Source: JANQTF01 sp036835375 (GTDB lineage: Bacteria > Bacteroidota > Bacteroidia > J057). From it: a stretch of DNA of 26,557 bases. Location: the NCBI GenBank assembly GCA_036835375.1, contig DAITMB010000068.1, forward strand, positions 1-26,557, given 5' to 3'. The notes beneath the pieces are model-generated. The model was not told the DNA's origin, made no database searches, and was given only the letters and a program-made list of their open reading frames with translations. Positions 1 to 8,098 of the stretch are shown here, one piece after another (the stretch's first letter is position 1; each line of letters opens with the position of its first letter). The translations under genes and the position numbers were made by a program.

Positions 1-62
1 AGTCCGGTTAGCGCACCTGCTTTGGGAGCAGGGGGCCGCAGGTTCGAATCCTGCCACCTCGA
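1..62 (+). tRNA. tRNA-Pro (anticodon UGG), 5' end missing
   Basis: The window opens about 13 bases inside this tRNA, so the 5' acceptor strand and the first D-stem bases are absent. The anticodon stem is 16-20 paired with 28-32. It encloses a seven-base loop whose middle bases (23-25) read TGG, which decodes proline. The T arm is GCAGG / TTCGAAT / CCTGC at 38-54, followed by the 3' acceptor strand CACCTCG and discriminator A62. CCA is not encoded, since CAATG follows directly, so it would be added by the CCA-adding enzyme. Confidence 0.93.
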
Positions 63-75
63 CAATGATTTTTCC

Positions 76-91
76 AGAACCCATGGGTTCT
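76..91. repeat. Perfect 16-base palindrome between two tRNA genes
   Basis: AGAACCCATGGGTTCT is fully self-complementary and lies in the spacer between tRNA-Pro and tRNA-Arg. No T tract follows it on the + strand, so it does not look like a terminator. It could fold in the precursor tRNA transcript or bind a dimeric protein. Its role is unknown. Confidence 0.6.
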
Positions 92-159
92 CGACAGAAA
101 AAATGTTGGCATGCTTCGCCTCCGTGCGACAGTTCTCCCCTCGTTTTTCTGCCACTACG

Positions 160-233
160 GGTCCTATAGCTCAACTGGATAGAGCAGCTGCCTTCTAAGC
201 AGCAGGTTCCAGGTTCGAGCCCTGGTGGGATCA
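160..233 (+). tRNA. tRNA-Arg (anticodon UCU)
   Basis: A complete cloverleaf can be drawn. The acceptor GGTCCTA (160-166) pairs with TGGGATC (226-232), with G-T wobbles. The D stem is GCTC/GAGC. The anticodon stem GCTGC (187-191) pairs with GCAGC (199-203) around loop CTTCTAA, giving anticodon TCT for arginine AGA codons. The T arm is CCAGG / TTCGAGC / CCTGG. The discriminator is A233 and CCA is not encoded. It lies 97 bases after tRNA-Pro on the same strand and just before a terminator, so the two probably form one transcript. Confidence 0.95.
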
Positions 234-250
234 CAATTAGTTGATTATCA

Positions 251-282
251 ACGCCTTATTCTTTGTGATAAGGCGTTTTTTT
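251..282 (+). terminator. Rho-independent terminator after tRNA-Arg
   Basis: The arms ACGCCTTAT (251-259) and ATAAGGCGT (268-276) pair perfectly over nine bases around an eight-base loop. A T run (277-282) and a second T run follow. The position 18 bases after tRNA-Arg fits termination of the tRNA transcript. Confidence 0.9.
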
Positions 283-287
283 AATTT

Positions 288-520
288 TTTCGACAAAGAT
301 TTTAGGTGGCGCTACAGGGGAGGGGAGGGTTTTTCCCCACTATCAATGGATGAAACTAGTTCTCATCGCCACATAATGACTGAGTTGTATCGGAAGGGGT
401 TATCAGGTTTTGCCCGATGGAAGAATGATCAACCCAAGGGGCGTGCAGATCAGGGAGGCCATCAAAAGTTCCGACAAATGCAAAGGTGGTGGGGCCGCGC
501 CATCTCTGATATGAAATAGA
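288..520 (+). other. Unexplained stretch between two terminators (possible small RNA or 57-aa ORF)
   Basis: This stretch sits after the tRNA terminator and directly before another perfect + strand terminator, which implies a separate short transcript. An open frame runs from ATG 346-348 to TAG 517-519 (57 codons: basic, with tryptophans, no signal peptide and no family I recognise). Its stop lies one base before the terminator stem. The frame stays open further upstream through the first terminator, so openness alone is weak evidence of coding. A G-rich/C-rich tract at about 316-338 could form a hairpin. It may be a small protein gene, a small RNA or a decayed gene. Confidence 0.3.
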
Positions 521-551
521 ATCGCAACCAGATTGGTTGCGATTTTTTTTT
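521..551 (+). terminator. Strong Rho-independent terminator
   Basis: ATCGCAACCA (521-530) pairs perfectly with TGGTTGCGAT (534-543) around a three-base loop and runs into nine Ts (543-551). The orientation terminates + strand transcription. No recognised + strand gene lies between it and the previous terminator. On the - strand the tract after the stem is only moderately T-rich, so service to the DUF2797 gene is less likely. Confidence 0.9.
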
Positions 552-576
552 GTTGGGTGACTTGAAGGGGACTCGC

Positions 577-1371
577 TTAAGCTTCGATTTCGACGAGGTA
601 GCTCGTGTGCTTGCGCAGGTTGATCACCGAGCCATCCGCAAAGAGTAGATACTGCCCCTTTATTCCTTGAAGCTGGCCGCTGATCTGGGGTGTTTTGTCC
701 AAGCTCAAGGACTTGATCTTGGTAGGATAGGCAATCACGGGATAGTCAATGGTGGTAAGTGCATCGTCGGGCGAGAGGTAGCCGCGCAGGTGCTCAGGCA
801 GGAGCAAGGCGAGTTGCCGCTTGCGGGCCATGAGGTCTTCGTCTGTGCGAATGTTTTTGAGCATTTGTTGCCAGTTGGTCTTATCAGAAAGGTAGTCTTT
901 GAAGAAGACCTCTATCTCCCCGGCCAATTGACGATAGGGTACTTCGGCCAGGCGGATAGCCTGTGAAGCGCCTTGGTCGATCCATCGCGTGGGGACTTGC
1001 TGCGAGCGCGTGACGCCGACCTTGATGCCGCTGGACGCGGCCAAATACACCACATGAGGTTGCACATGGTGGTTGGCTTCCCAGTCGGCATCGCGCCCGA
1101 GGCCAAGATGTCCTTCGCAAAGCTCTGGGTGGATGATGCAGGGAGAATTTTCTGGATGATTGAGAAAATCGGGGTAGCAATAGCCTTCCCCAAAAGACTT
1201 TTTGGTCTTCCGACCGCATACCCGGCAGTGGATCTCTCCCCCAAATCGGATGGACACACGGTGGCCGAGGAGCTCATTCATCTGAATATCAGTTCCATCG
1301 AGCGAAAGGGTGTATTGCACAGGATCTGCGAGCAAGGCGCTCATTTTGCGGAGATGACCAGTGATCTGCAT
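577..1371 (-). CDS. DUF2797 family protein
   Basis: A 264-residue cytoplasmic protein that I assign to DUF2797, a family without an established function. The start at 1371 is chosen because MQITGHLRKM begins the conserved part; the frame stays open upstream to 1434, where the extra 21 residues look unrelated. A cysteine cluster (C49-x2-C52, C65, C78, C85) suggests a zinc-binding knuckle. The segment at 107-152 (VVYL, then KVGVTR, then R129 and E152) has the order of elements seen in GIY-YIG/T5orf172 nuclease-like domains: a VYL strand, a KIG-type strand, an arginine and a glutamate. That resemblance is my inference. The downstream core ends with a basic helical stretch and a small beta-rich tail. 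It is transcribed alone, divergent from the barrel gene. Confidence 0.8.
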   Translation of the reverse strand: MQITGHLRKMSALLADPVQYTLSLDGTDIQMNELLGHRVSIRFGGEIHCRVCGRKTKKSFGEGYCYPDFLNHPENSPCIIHPELCEGHLGLGRDADWEANHHVQPHVVYLAASSGIKVGVTRSQQVPTRWIDQGASQAIRLAEVPYRQLAGEIEVFFKDYLSDKTNWQQMLKNIRTDEDLMARKRQLALLLPEHLRGYLSPDDALTTIDYPVIAYPTKIKSLSLDKTPQISGQLQGIKGQYLLFADGSVINLRKHTSYLVEIEA

Positions 1372-1476
1372 ATTCAGAAAGTGATGATAAGCTGGAGGGG
1401 GACCAGGTGATTTGTCAAAGTGGGAGCGAGTCAAACGCCAGGGAAGCTGGGATGAACAGCGAATTCAGTAGGATTT

Positions 1477-1484
1477 CAAAGATA
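1477..1484 (-). promoter_or_regulatory. Candidate -7 box for the DUF2797 gene
   Basis: The minus strand reads TATCTTTG, a full match to the Bacteroidota -7 consensus TAnnTTTG. A good -33 TTG at the usual spacing is not visible. Use of this box would give a leader of roughly 100 bases before 1371. Confidence 0.35.
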
Positions 1485-1970
1485 GGCAAAGAACCAAGCG
1501 CGAGGAAAGACAAAGTGGACACGTCGCCAAGGTTGAGAACTGCCATTTGCAGGATGTGCAGATGCGACTTTGATGAGGAAAGAAAAGCAAGTCAAAGAGG
1601 TCGCAACAAAGGGGCAGCCCCTTCAAAGGTGTTGGGCATTTTCCGCTTCCCCATTTTCGTAAATTCGTCGGCTGCACGACAAAGGCAGGGACCGGTGGGG
1701 GGACATCGGCAAAGCTTGTTGTTCCATGTCCGATCGGACCATGAATCCAACGTGATTATTGCTCATTGAGATCGCTCAGAATGATCCCTGAGTAAATTTG
1801 CTTCGCAACAGCGTAATTCCTTTTGGACCGCAACCGCAAGGTTGTGCCAATGTTCGGCTGGGGCGCTTGCGTAGTTTTTTTGATCTTTTTCGGCAAATTT
1901 GCAGGTATTTTACAGCGAAAACTCTCCCTATTTTGCCCCTTGCTTTTGACCTCCAACGGATCGATCCTGC
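1485..1970. other. Intergenic stretch without a supported gene
   Basis: This is the spacer between the divergent DUF2797 and barrel genes. Open frames occur on both strands, but none begins with a recognisable protein start or shows a family motif. One small hairpin with a GCAA loop (GCAACC/GGTTGT, about 1830-1846) is visible. The AT-rich last 100 bases should contain the barrel gene promoter. TATTTTAC and TATTTTG-like boxes are present there, but no complete consensus pair can be defended. Confidence 0.5.
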
Positions 1971-3602
1971 ATGAAGTACCTAGTAGTTGCATTGACCCTT
2001 CTGGCCTTGTTGTCCTCCCATGCAGGGATGGCGCAACAAGACCTCGGCAGTATCCACGGCAGTTTTCAGACAGATGTGCAGTATTTGTTTGAAGATTCGG
2101 TGATTGGCGCCAATGCAGTGGATGAAAACTTGCTGTCAAATTCTTATTTGCAACTCACCTACCAGCGGGGACCATTGTCGGCAGGCCTGCGCTACGAAGC
2201 CTATCTCAATCCGCTTCTGGGATTTGATCAGCGTTATCAGGGGCAGGGCATCGCGTATCGTTTTGCGCAATATCGGGGCGAAAAGCTCGACATCACCGTC
2301 GGCAACTTCTACGACCAGTTTGGGAATGGCATCGTATTTCGCACTTATCAGGAGTGGGGCCTAGGGATCGACAACTCCATCGATGGCGTGCGGGTGCAGT
2401 ACAGTCCACGGGCGGGCATCACGCTCAAAGGTCTGGTCGGCACGCAGCGAAAATTTTGGGAGCGTACTGAGTCCATTCTGCGAGGCGGAGACATTGACAT
2501 TTCCATCAATGACTTGCTAACAGATGGTGCGGAGCGAAAAACAAAGCTTTTTTTGGGGGGAAGCCTAATGAGCAAATACGAAGAGGATGACGATCTGATC
2601 TTGATGCTCCCTGAGAATGTGACAGCATTTGGGGGCCGTTTTCGGATGATCCACGGGGGCTTGTCCATTGATGGGGAAGCGGCTTACAAAATCAACGATC
2701 CTTTTCAACTGAATCAATTTGTCTATAATCCGGGATCGGCCTTGTATCTTAACGGGAGCTATGCAGCGAAGGGATTGGGGGTGATGATGAGCGCCAAGCG
2801 CATCGATAATTTCGACTTTCGATCGGAGCGACTCGTGAGCTTGGAGGAGCTATCGCTGAGCTTTTTACCCCCGATCTCCAAACTTCACACCTATCGCCTG
2901 CCGACGCTCTATCCATACGCTACGCAGCTCAATGGAGAAGTGGGATTGCAGGCTTCGGTGTTCTTCACCATTCCAAAGAAGACGCCGCTGGGGGGGAAGT
3001 ATGGCACCCAGGTGCAACTCAACTATTCGCGCATCCACGGGCTGGACACTACCTTCGTGGAGCCTAAATTTCGCTACGAAAGCTCTTTTCTGGGCGATAT
3101 CGACAACCTCTATTTTCAAGATTTCAACATCGAAGTCAATCGACGCTGGAACAAAAACCTGCGGACCATTCTCACCTACATTTACCTCCGCTACAACAAG
3201 GACATCATTGAGTTCAACTCCGTTAACGCTGGTTTTGGGATTGTGAACACGCATATTGGCGTATTCGAGACCCAATACAAGGTAAATCAGAAGTTTGCCC
3301 TCCGCACGGAGTTACAGCACATGTACACCCGCGAAGACCTTGGATCCTGGGCATTGGCGCTGGTAGAACTTTCGTTTTCCCCGCATTGGTATCTCACGTT
3401 TTTTGATGAGTGGAACTACGCCAATCCCGATCCGAAGCTGCGCGTTCATTACTACAATGCCCAATTTGCCTACGCTTTTGATTCAAGCAGGATCGCCTTC
3501 GGATATGGCCGCCAACGGCGAGGACTCCTTTGTGTAGGAGGGATCTGTCGCGAAGTGCCTGCTGCCAATGGATTTACCTTGTCGATCACCAGTTCATTTT
3601 GA
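1971..3602 (+). CDS. DUF6029 family outer-membrane beta-barrel protein
   Basis: A 543-residue protein. Residues 1-22 form a signal peptide (MKYLVVALTLLALL, ending near MAQQ). The rest is built of alternating short strands rich in Y, F and G and ends in phenylalanine (ITSSF), as expected for an outer-membrane barrel inserted by BamA. The segment GNFYDQFGNGIVFRTYQEWGL followed by IDNSIDGVRVQY is characteristic of the DUF6029 family found in Bacteroidota. The substrate or role is not known. An Omp28-type lipoprotein gene follows 130 bases downstream on the same strand with no terminator between them. As I recall, this pairing recurs in the phylum, which suggests the two proteins act together at the outer membrane. 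Confidence 0.85.
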   Translation: MKYLVVALTLLALLSSHAGMAQQDLGSIHGSFQTDVQYLFEDSVIGANAVDENLLSNSYLQLTYQRGPLSAGLRYEAYLNPLLGFDQRYQGQGIAYRFAQYRGEKLDITVGNFYDQFGNGIVFRTYQEWGLGIDNSIDGVRVQYSPRAGITLKGLVGTQRKFWERTESILRGGDIDISINDLLTDGAERKTKLFLGGSLMSKYEEDDDLILMLPENVTAFGGRFRMIHGGLSIDGEAAYKINDPFQLNQFVYNPGSALYLNGSYAAKGLGVMMSAKRIDNFDFRSERLVSLEELSLSFLPPISKLHTYRLPTLYPYATQLNGEVGLQASVFFTIPKKTPLGGKYGTQVQLNYSRIHGLDTTFVEPKFRYESSFLGDIDNLYFQDFNIEVNRRWNKNLRTILTYIYLRYNKDIIEFNSVNAGFGIVNTHIGVFETQYKVNQKFALRTELQHMYTREDLGSWALALVELSFSPHWYLTFFDEWNYANPDPKLRVHYYNAQFAYAFDSSRIAFGYGRQRRGLLCVGGICREVPAANGFTLSITSSF

Positions 3603-3732
3603 GGCGATTTGTTTAGGGTCAATAGAACTCAGTATCTGTCAAAAACCGTCAATAATCGTACCTTGGACATCGTGCAAAAAGAAGATCACCTCCGCCCCTT
3701 TGCCATTCCATTCCATCCTGATGAATGTACCT

Positions 3733-4602
3733 ATGAGAAACCTTCTTTTGTTGATCACTGTGGTTTTGTGTTCGGGCTGCGATATCATCGAAGCTCCTTA
3801 TCTGGACAACCCCACGGCGGCCCTGCCAGCCGATGAGCAGTGTCTGATCCTCGCCGAAGCCTCCGACCCTTTTTCGGAGCCGATAATTCGTAAAGTTCTC
3901 GTAGAAGAAATGTCTGGTCATCAGTGCGGCAACTGCCCAGCGGCGGGAGAGCTGGTGCATAATCTCAAGAAAAATACTTTTGCGGGACAAATGGTCGTCA
4001 TCACGATTCATGCCGGGGCACTTTCCAACCCCAAAAGTTCGGGAGAAAGTTTCACGACGGACTACCGCACACCAGAGGGAAATGCGCTCTATAACGAGCT
4101 CAACCCATTTGATGTCGTGCCGTTGGGCCTCGTGGAGCGCCGCGACAGGATCGTAGGTGTGGGTGCGTATGAAAGCAGGATCACCCAAGCGTTACAGCAA
4201 GTTCCTGAAGCAGGGATCCGCATTTTCAATTGCTTTGAGCCCGACAGCCTACGCCTGACCACGGTAATTGATGTAAAATATCTCGCACCCGGAGGCGAAA
4301 ACGATCACTTGGCCGTGTACCTGATTGAGGACAACATCGTGGATTGGCAAAAAGACTACCGCTACAGCGAGCCAGATCTTCCCGCTTACACCCACCACGA
4401 TTTGCTTCGAAGCGCCATCAACGGCGTGTGGGGCGAGCCGATCAGCGACGAACCGATTTCGCCAGACAGCCAATTCAGAAAGTCCTACTCCTTTGATCTG
4501 AAGCCCAGTTGGAATGCTGATAATTGCAAGGTGGTTGCATTCTTGTACAACCGCGACAGCAAGGTCGTGCGCCAAGCCGAGGAAATGCCTGTGATCAACT
4601 AA
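3733..4602 (+). CDS. Omp28-related lipoprotein with thioredoxin-like CxxC motif
   Basis: A 289-residue predicted lipoprotein. MRNLLLLITVVLCSGC gives a signal peptide with the lipidated cysteine at position 16, although a Cys at -3 makes the lipobox slightly atypical. An in-frame ATG at 3721 would add four residues; the frame is open further upstream but shows no signal there. The segment VLVEEMSGHQCGNCPAA (C65-x2-C68) is the hallmark of the Omp28 family, named after a 28-kDa Porphyromonas gingivalis outer-membrane protein. The CxxC after a beta strand, plus DVVP at 127-130 resembling a cis-proline loop, suggests a thioredoxin fold. The C-terminal half is beta-rich. It probably sits on the periplasmic or surface face of the outer membrane next to the DUF6029 barrel encoded just upstream. 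Redox activity is an inference from the motif. Confidence 0.87.
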   Translation: MRNLLLLITVVLCSGCDIIEAPYLDNPTAALPADEQCLILAEASDPFSEPIIRKVLVEEMSGHQCGNCPAAGELVHNLKKNTFAGQMVVITIHAGALSNPKSSGESFTTDYRTPEGNALYNELNPFDVVPLGLVERRDRIVGVGAYESRITQALQQVPEAGIRIFNCFEPDSLRLTTVIDVKYLAPGGENDHLAVYLIEDNIVDWQKDYRYSEPDLPAYTHHDLLRSAINGVWGEPISDEPISPDSQFRKSYSFDLKPSWNADNCKVVAFLYNRDSKVVRQAEEMPVIN

Positions 4603-4677
4603 CGCTCCTACGTGGTGGCGAACGCTGCCCCGCGAGAGATTCGGCACATCGATTTTTTCAACATCTTCCCATATTCC

Positions 4678-4709
4678 AGCACGGAGGTATTCTTTCCCTC
4701 CGTGCTTTT
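4678..4709 (+). terminator. Terminator after the Omp28-type gene
   Basis: AGCACGGAGG (4678-4687) pairs perfectly with CCTCCGTGCT (4697-4706) around a nine-base loop. The T tail is short (4706-4709). It would close the barrel-lipoprotein transcript and separates it from the next gene at 4777. Confidence 0.75.
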
Positions 4710-4776
4710 GGTATATTGACCAGACGGAAATGTTCACACAACGACGTTCAAACACCACACCTCTCAACGCTAGCTC

Positions 4777-5844
4777 ATGTTTCAACCTCAACCCTTCTAT
4801 TCTCCCTTCGGTGGCCCATTCCGCTTTCCTTTGCTTCCTTTGATCCTATGTATCGCCCTGCTGGGTGGGAGAGGAAATCTTACCGTAAGGGCACAAGCAC
4901 CGTTGTTTGCTTCCGACTCCCTGCTCACGCTGCGCCTGGAGGCGGACTGGAGCGCCGTGCAAAGCGATCGGGCGGAAGCCCCTGATTATCATCATGCGAC
5001 CTTGAGCTACCGTGGACCAGATGGCGAGCCAGTAGCTGTCAAAGCAGAATTAAAAGTGCGCGGGAGGTTTCGGCGAGATCCCATCATCTGCGATTTTCCT
5101 CCCTTAAGGCTCAAGTTTGGCAAAAAAGTTCAAGTCCCCGAGCCATTTGAAGGGCAGCGCAAGCTGAAAATCGTCACCCATTGCCACGACGATGAGTACA
5201 TTTTGCGGGAATACTATCTCTACAAAATGTACCAACTTCTCAGTCCCTATTACTTTGATGTGCGGCTGGCTCAGATCGAATATGTGGATGTGGGAGGAGA
5301 AGAACCCACGGAGACGCACTTTGCCTTTTTCATCGAAGATGACGAGGACATGGCCAGCCGAATGGGTTCGACGCTCCTCGATGAAGAGATTGCGCTCGGG
5401 CCAGAGAGTGTCGATCCAGACAACCTGCTGCTGCTCCATCTTTTTCAATACATGATTGCCAACCAAGACTTTCTTATTGAAGTGCGACAGAATGTCAAAG
5501 TGACCACCCATCCCGGCATGGTAGGCTTGCCGATCGTCGTACCCTACGACTTTGACTGGTCGGGGTTGGTCGATGCGCCATATACCAAGCTCGCGCACCG
5601 AGGCAAAGAATCCAGCTATGAGCAGCGGCAGAACTACAAAAAACTGTGTCGCTCCACAGCAGAATACGAGGAAGCAATTTCCTACTTGGAAAATCAAAAA
5701 TCCGCCATTTTCGATCTTTATGAATCTAGTCCCTACCTCTCTCGTGAGAGCGTGAACTACACCCTCCGCAACTTGAAATCCTTCTACAAGCAGATTGCTC
5801 GCAGCAAATCGATGGAGGAGATTTTCTTGGCGGGCTGCGAATAA
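4777..5844 (+). CDS. Secreted CotH-kinase-like protein of unknown function
   Basis: A 355-residue protein with an N-terminal hydrophobic segment (FPLLPLILCIALLGG, about 17-31) ending in AQA, so it is probably exported. The mature part begins with a beta-rich segment (LTLRLEADW, LKVRGRFRR, ICDFPPLRLKF at about 48-113). Next comes GQRKLKIVTHC and a helical region (REYYLYKMYQLL). A later block reads NQDF..EVRQNVKV, then VPYDFDWSGLVDAPY (about 248-266). The acidic DFD and the overall order recall the atypical CotH protein-kinase fold, but this is only a motif-level resemblance. The family appears in other Bacteroidota and some Gram-negatives as hypothetical proteins. The C terminus is helical. 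It has its own upstream terminator, so it is likely a separate unit. Confidence 0.6.
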   Translation: MFQPQPFYSPFGGPFRFPLLPLILCIALLGGRGNLTVRAQAPLFASDSLLTLRLEADWSAVQSDRAEAPDYHHATLSYRGPDGEPVAVKAELKVRGRFRRDPIICDFPPLRLKFGKKVQVPEPFEGQRKLKIVTHCHDDEYILREYYLYKMYQLLSPYYFDVRLAQIEYVDVGGEEPTETHFAFFIEDDEDMASRMGSTLLDEEIALGPESVDPDNLLLLHLFQYMIANQDFLIEVRQNVKVTTHPGMVGLPIVVPYDFDWSGLVDAPYTKLAHRGKESSYEQRQNYKKLCRSTAEYEEAISYLENQKSAIFDLYESSPYLSRESVNYTLRNLKSFYKQIARSKSMEEIFLAGCE

Positions 5845-6247
5845 TAAAGCCGGAAGCGCTACTTGTCCCTGTGAAGTCATTCCCGATGGAGCGGAATATT
5901 TCCAAAATCGGAAGAATTGGTGGGTGGGTGATCCCAGCAGGAGATTGTCTCTATTCTGAATTCGAAAAAGAAAGCTGCCAACTGCTACTGCGCGAAGAAG
6001 GAAAAAAAGTGATTCAGAGAACGCGTGTTCCCCTCATTCAACCATTTGCCTGATCTTGTTCCTTGGATGGACCCTTTCCTGGCAATTGCTACGGGAAGTC
6101 TCCCGGCTTCAAGTAGAAATCAACGCATCAAGGTAGGGAAACCATGCTCTTTTTCTGCGTTGCCCAAGGCTTGTTGCAGCACGACCCGTGAATCATCCCC
6201 ATCCTTCTTGATCCTTTTATTGTCGCAGAAACATTTGACAAGAGATC
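5845..6247 (+). other. Intergenic stretch upstream of the TPR-HTH regulator
   Basis: I see no supported gene here; the short open frames lack a credible start or motif. Just before 6248 there is a possible promoter: TTG about 19 bases upstream of AACATTTG (6230-6237), one mismatch from TAnnTTTG. It would leave an almost leaderless transcript, so it is weak evidence. No clear terminator for the preceding gene is visible. Confidence 0.35.
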
Positions 6248-7954
6248 ATGAAGCATTGCATTTTCATCTTGGTCCTCCTATGGACAAGTCCCGGCGCACT
6301 ACGGGCTGATTCGTTGGAAAACCTGTATCAGGCATCGTTGCATGAACAGGCGGATTTGTTGAAAACTTACTATCGCAGCGCTGTGCCGGTACAAGACTCA
6401 CAGACCATTGTGGGGGTGTTGATGGAAATCGAAACCACAGCCCGGCAACGCCGTCAGCTGCCCCTTGCCCTCCTGGCCAGTAGCTACCGGGCGAGATATT
6501 GGATTTGCAAGCAAAATGTAGCCGATGGCTTGAGTCTGCACAAGCAGATACTTGCACAAGTTCTACAGCAACGTTTGCCCGCGCTGGAGGTCGTGCTTCG
6601 ATGTCACTATGCGGAGGGACTTTATGGCTCTGGCGAATATGATCTGGCTTTCGAAGTGTTGCTTCCCGGTCTCAACTTGGCGGATCGAATCGGAATCGAA
6701 CGGGTCGTAGATCCTGTCAAATGCCTGTTTATTGCTGGGGAACTCTATTTTGCGTTCAGCAACTATGCCATGGCGGCTCAATACTATTGCCGGGCAACCG
6801 ATTTTGCCCATCGCGATAGTTTGATAGAAGTCAATAGCTACAACAAGTACGGCGCCTGCCTCGCGCTGAATGGAGAAGTGGAAGGAGCGGAAGAAGCCTA
6901 CTTGGCGGGGGTAGAGATTGCCAGCGCATACAAAGACAGTATCAACTGCCTCGCGATACAGACAAATCTGGCGCGACTCTATCTCATGCAAAAAAAATGG
7001 GACGAGGCCGAGCTTGCCTTTCAGGCGATTTATGCCCTATCTGATCAGTTTCCAGCGCTCAATCTACAAGTATCATCGCTGCTGAGTCTCACAGAGATTG
7101 ACCTACACCGAGGCCATCTGGATTCGATCCCATGGAAAATTCAGGAGTTGCGTTCCAGGCTTTTTCATGTCTCAGATCCTATGAATGCCCTCGCGGGCTG
7201 GGTGGAATATCATTGGATGGTGAGCCAGTACTACGAAAAAACCGGAAATTTTGCAGCCGCTGCCCATCACAAGGATTCAACCATTGCCATCCAGGATAGT
7301 ATGGACATGCTCAAGGACATCACTGGCAAAGGAAACCTTCATGCCAAGTTCCTCGCTCGCCAGCACGAGGCAGATCTGCTGGACATTCAGGCCCATCAGC
7401 GGGACCTCGTCTTGCGGCACCGAGTCACAACAGCCTTGTCCACCCTTTTTGCTTTGGGATTGGGCATTTTCTTTGTGGGATTCGCTCGCAAGCGCCGAAA
7501 AGAGCGCCTACGTTCTTTCGGAGAAGCCGAGACTGCCCAACGAAAATTCGAAGCCTACCGGCGAGAAACGAAGCTGCGCGATGCAGGAATGAAATCCTTT
7601 GAGCGAAAAAGCAAAAGGACCGAGCCGGAACTTCCGTGGCGAGCTGTTCATGGAGAGCTGGCCGATCAATTGTCTAAGATGACGATTCTCACTGAAGAAG
7701 ATTGGCTAGAGTTTAAGCGGAATTTCCGAAAACTACACCCCGGTTTTTTTGATAGCCTACGCTCCCAACATCGCGACCTCACCGAAGCCGAAGTCAGGCT
7801 GCTGGCATTGCTCAAGCTGGGACTTTCTGTTTCAGAAATTGCGAGGGTGTTGGGCATACTTCCTCAGTCGGTGAGAAAGACCCGCTCCCGCCTTATGAAA
7901 AAGCTTTCCATCGGTGACCACAAAGAGCTGGTACACATGGCCAGCACGATATAA
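6248..7954 (+). CDS. Membrane-anchored TPR transcription regulator (TPR-TM-HTH)
   Basis: A 568-residue protein. Residues 1-20 are a signal peptide (MKHCIFILVLLW). Residues about 55-370 are helical repeats of TPR type (for example YAEGLYGSGEYDLAFEVLLPGL and LARLYLMQKKWDEAELAFQAIYAL). A single membrane helix lies at about 393-412, followed by basic KRRKERLR on the cytoplasmic side and a coiled stretch. The C-terminal 55 residues (LTEAEVRLLALLKLGLSVSEIARVLGI...VRKTRSRLMKKL) form a LuxR-like helix-turn-helix. This layout, a periplasmic TPR sensor joined through the membrane to a DNA-binding domain, is common in Bacteroidota one-component regulators. The gene lies 187 bases upstream of the T9SS propeller gene on the same strand, which makes that gene a candidate target. 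The signal sensed is unknown. Confidence 0.85.
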   Translation: MKHCIFILVLLWTSPGALRADSLENLYQASLHEQADLLKTYYRSAVPVQDSQTIVGVLMEIETTARQRRQLPLALLASSYRARYWICKQNVADGLSLHKQILAQVLQQRLPALEVVLRCHYAEGLYGSGEYDLAFEVLLPGLNLADRIGIERVVDPVKCLFIAGELYFAFSNYAMAAQYYCRATDFAHRDSLIEVNSYNKYGACLALNGEVEGAEEAYLAGVEIASAYKDSINCLAIQTNLARLYLMQKKWDEAELAFQAIYALSDQFPALNLQVSSLLSLTEIDLHRGHLDSIPWKIQELRSRLFHVSDPMNALAGWVEYHWMVSQYYEKTGNFAAAAHHKDSTIAIQDSMDMLKDITGKGNLHAKFLARQHEADLLDIQAHQRDLVLRHRVTTALSTLFALGLGIFFVGFARKRRKERLRSFGEAETAQRKFEAYRRETKLRDAGMKSFERKSKRTEPELPWRAVHGELADQLSKMTILTEEDWLEFKRNFRKLHPGFFDSLRSQHRDLTEAEVRLLALLKLGLSVSEIARVLGILPQSVRKTRSRLMKKLSIGDHKELVHMASTI

Positions 7955-7999
7955 AGAAGATCATTCTTTATCCGATAACTGAATAGGTGTCTCATTATC

Positions 8000-8012
8000 A
8001 ATCGATTAATCG
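8000..8012. promoter_or_regulatory. Overlapping short palindromes in the propeller-gene promoter region
   Basis: AATCGATT (8000-8007) overlaps CGATTAATCG (8003-8012), both perfect palindromes. They sit immediately upstream of TATCTTTTG (8018-8026), which resembles a -7 box with one extra base. The arrangement could be an operator, possibly for the HTH regulator encoded just upstream. No binding data can be inferred from sequence alone. Confidence 0.3.
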
Positions 8013-8098
8013 TTGTCTATCTTTTGTCTAGGGTAAAAATTTCATTGTCACATCTCTCCTTCCCTACATTCGATCTCGACAAGATTTACTAAAACCAA

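Noticed and set aside
1..233. tRNA genes as an integration site for a mobile element
   Set aside because: No integrase, no direct repeat of a tRNA 3' end elsewhere in the window, and no phage-like genes.
241..519. Full 92-codon frame starting at 241
   Set aside because: The first part translates the tRNA terminator hairpin; only the part from 346 could be considered, and even that is weak.
973..1769. Plus-strand open frames over and beyond the DUF2797 gene
   Set aside because: The first is antisense to a recognised family. The second lies in the spacer, has an uneven composition and has no motif or plausible start.
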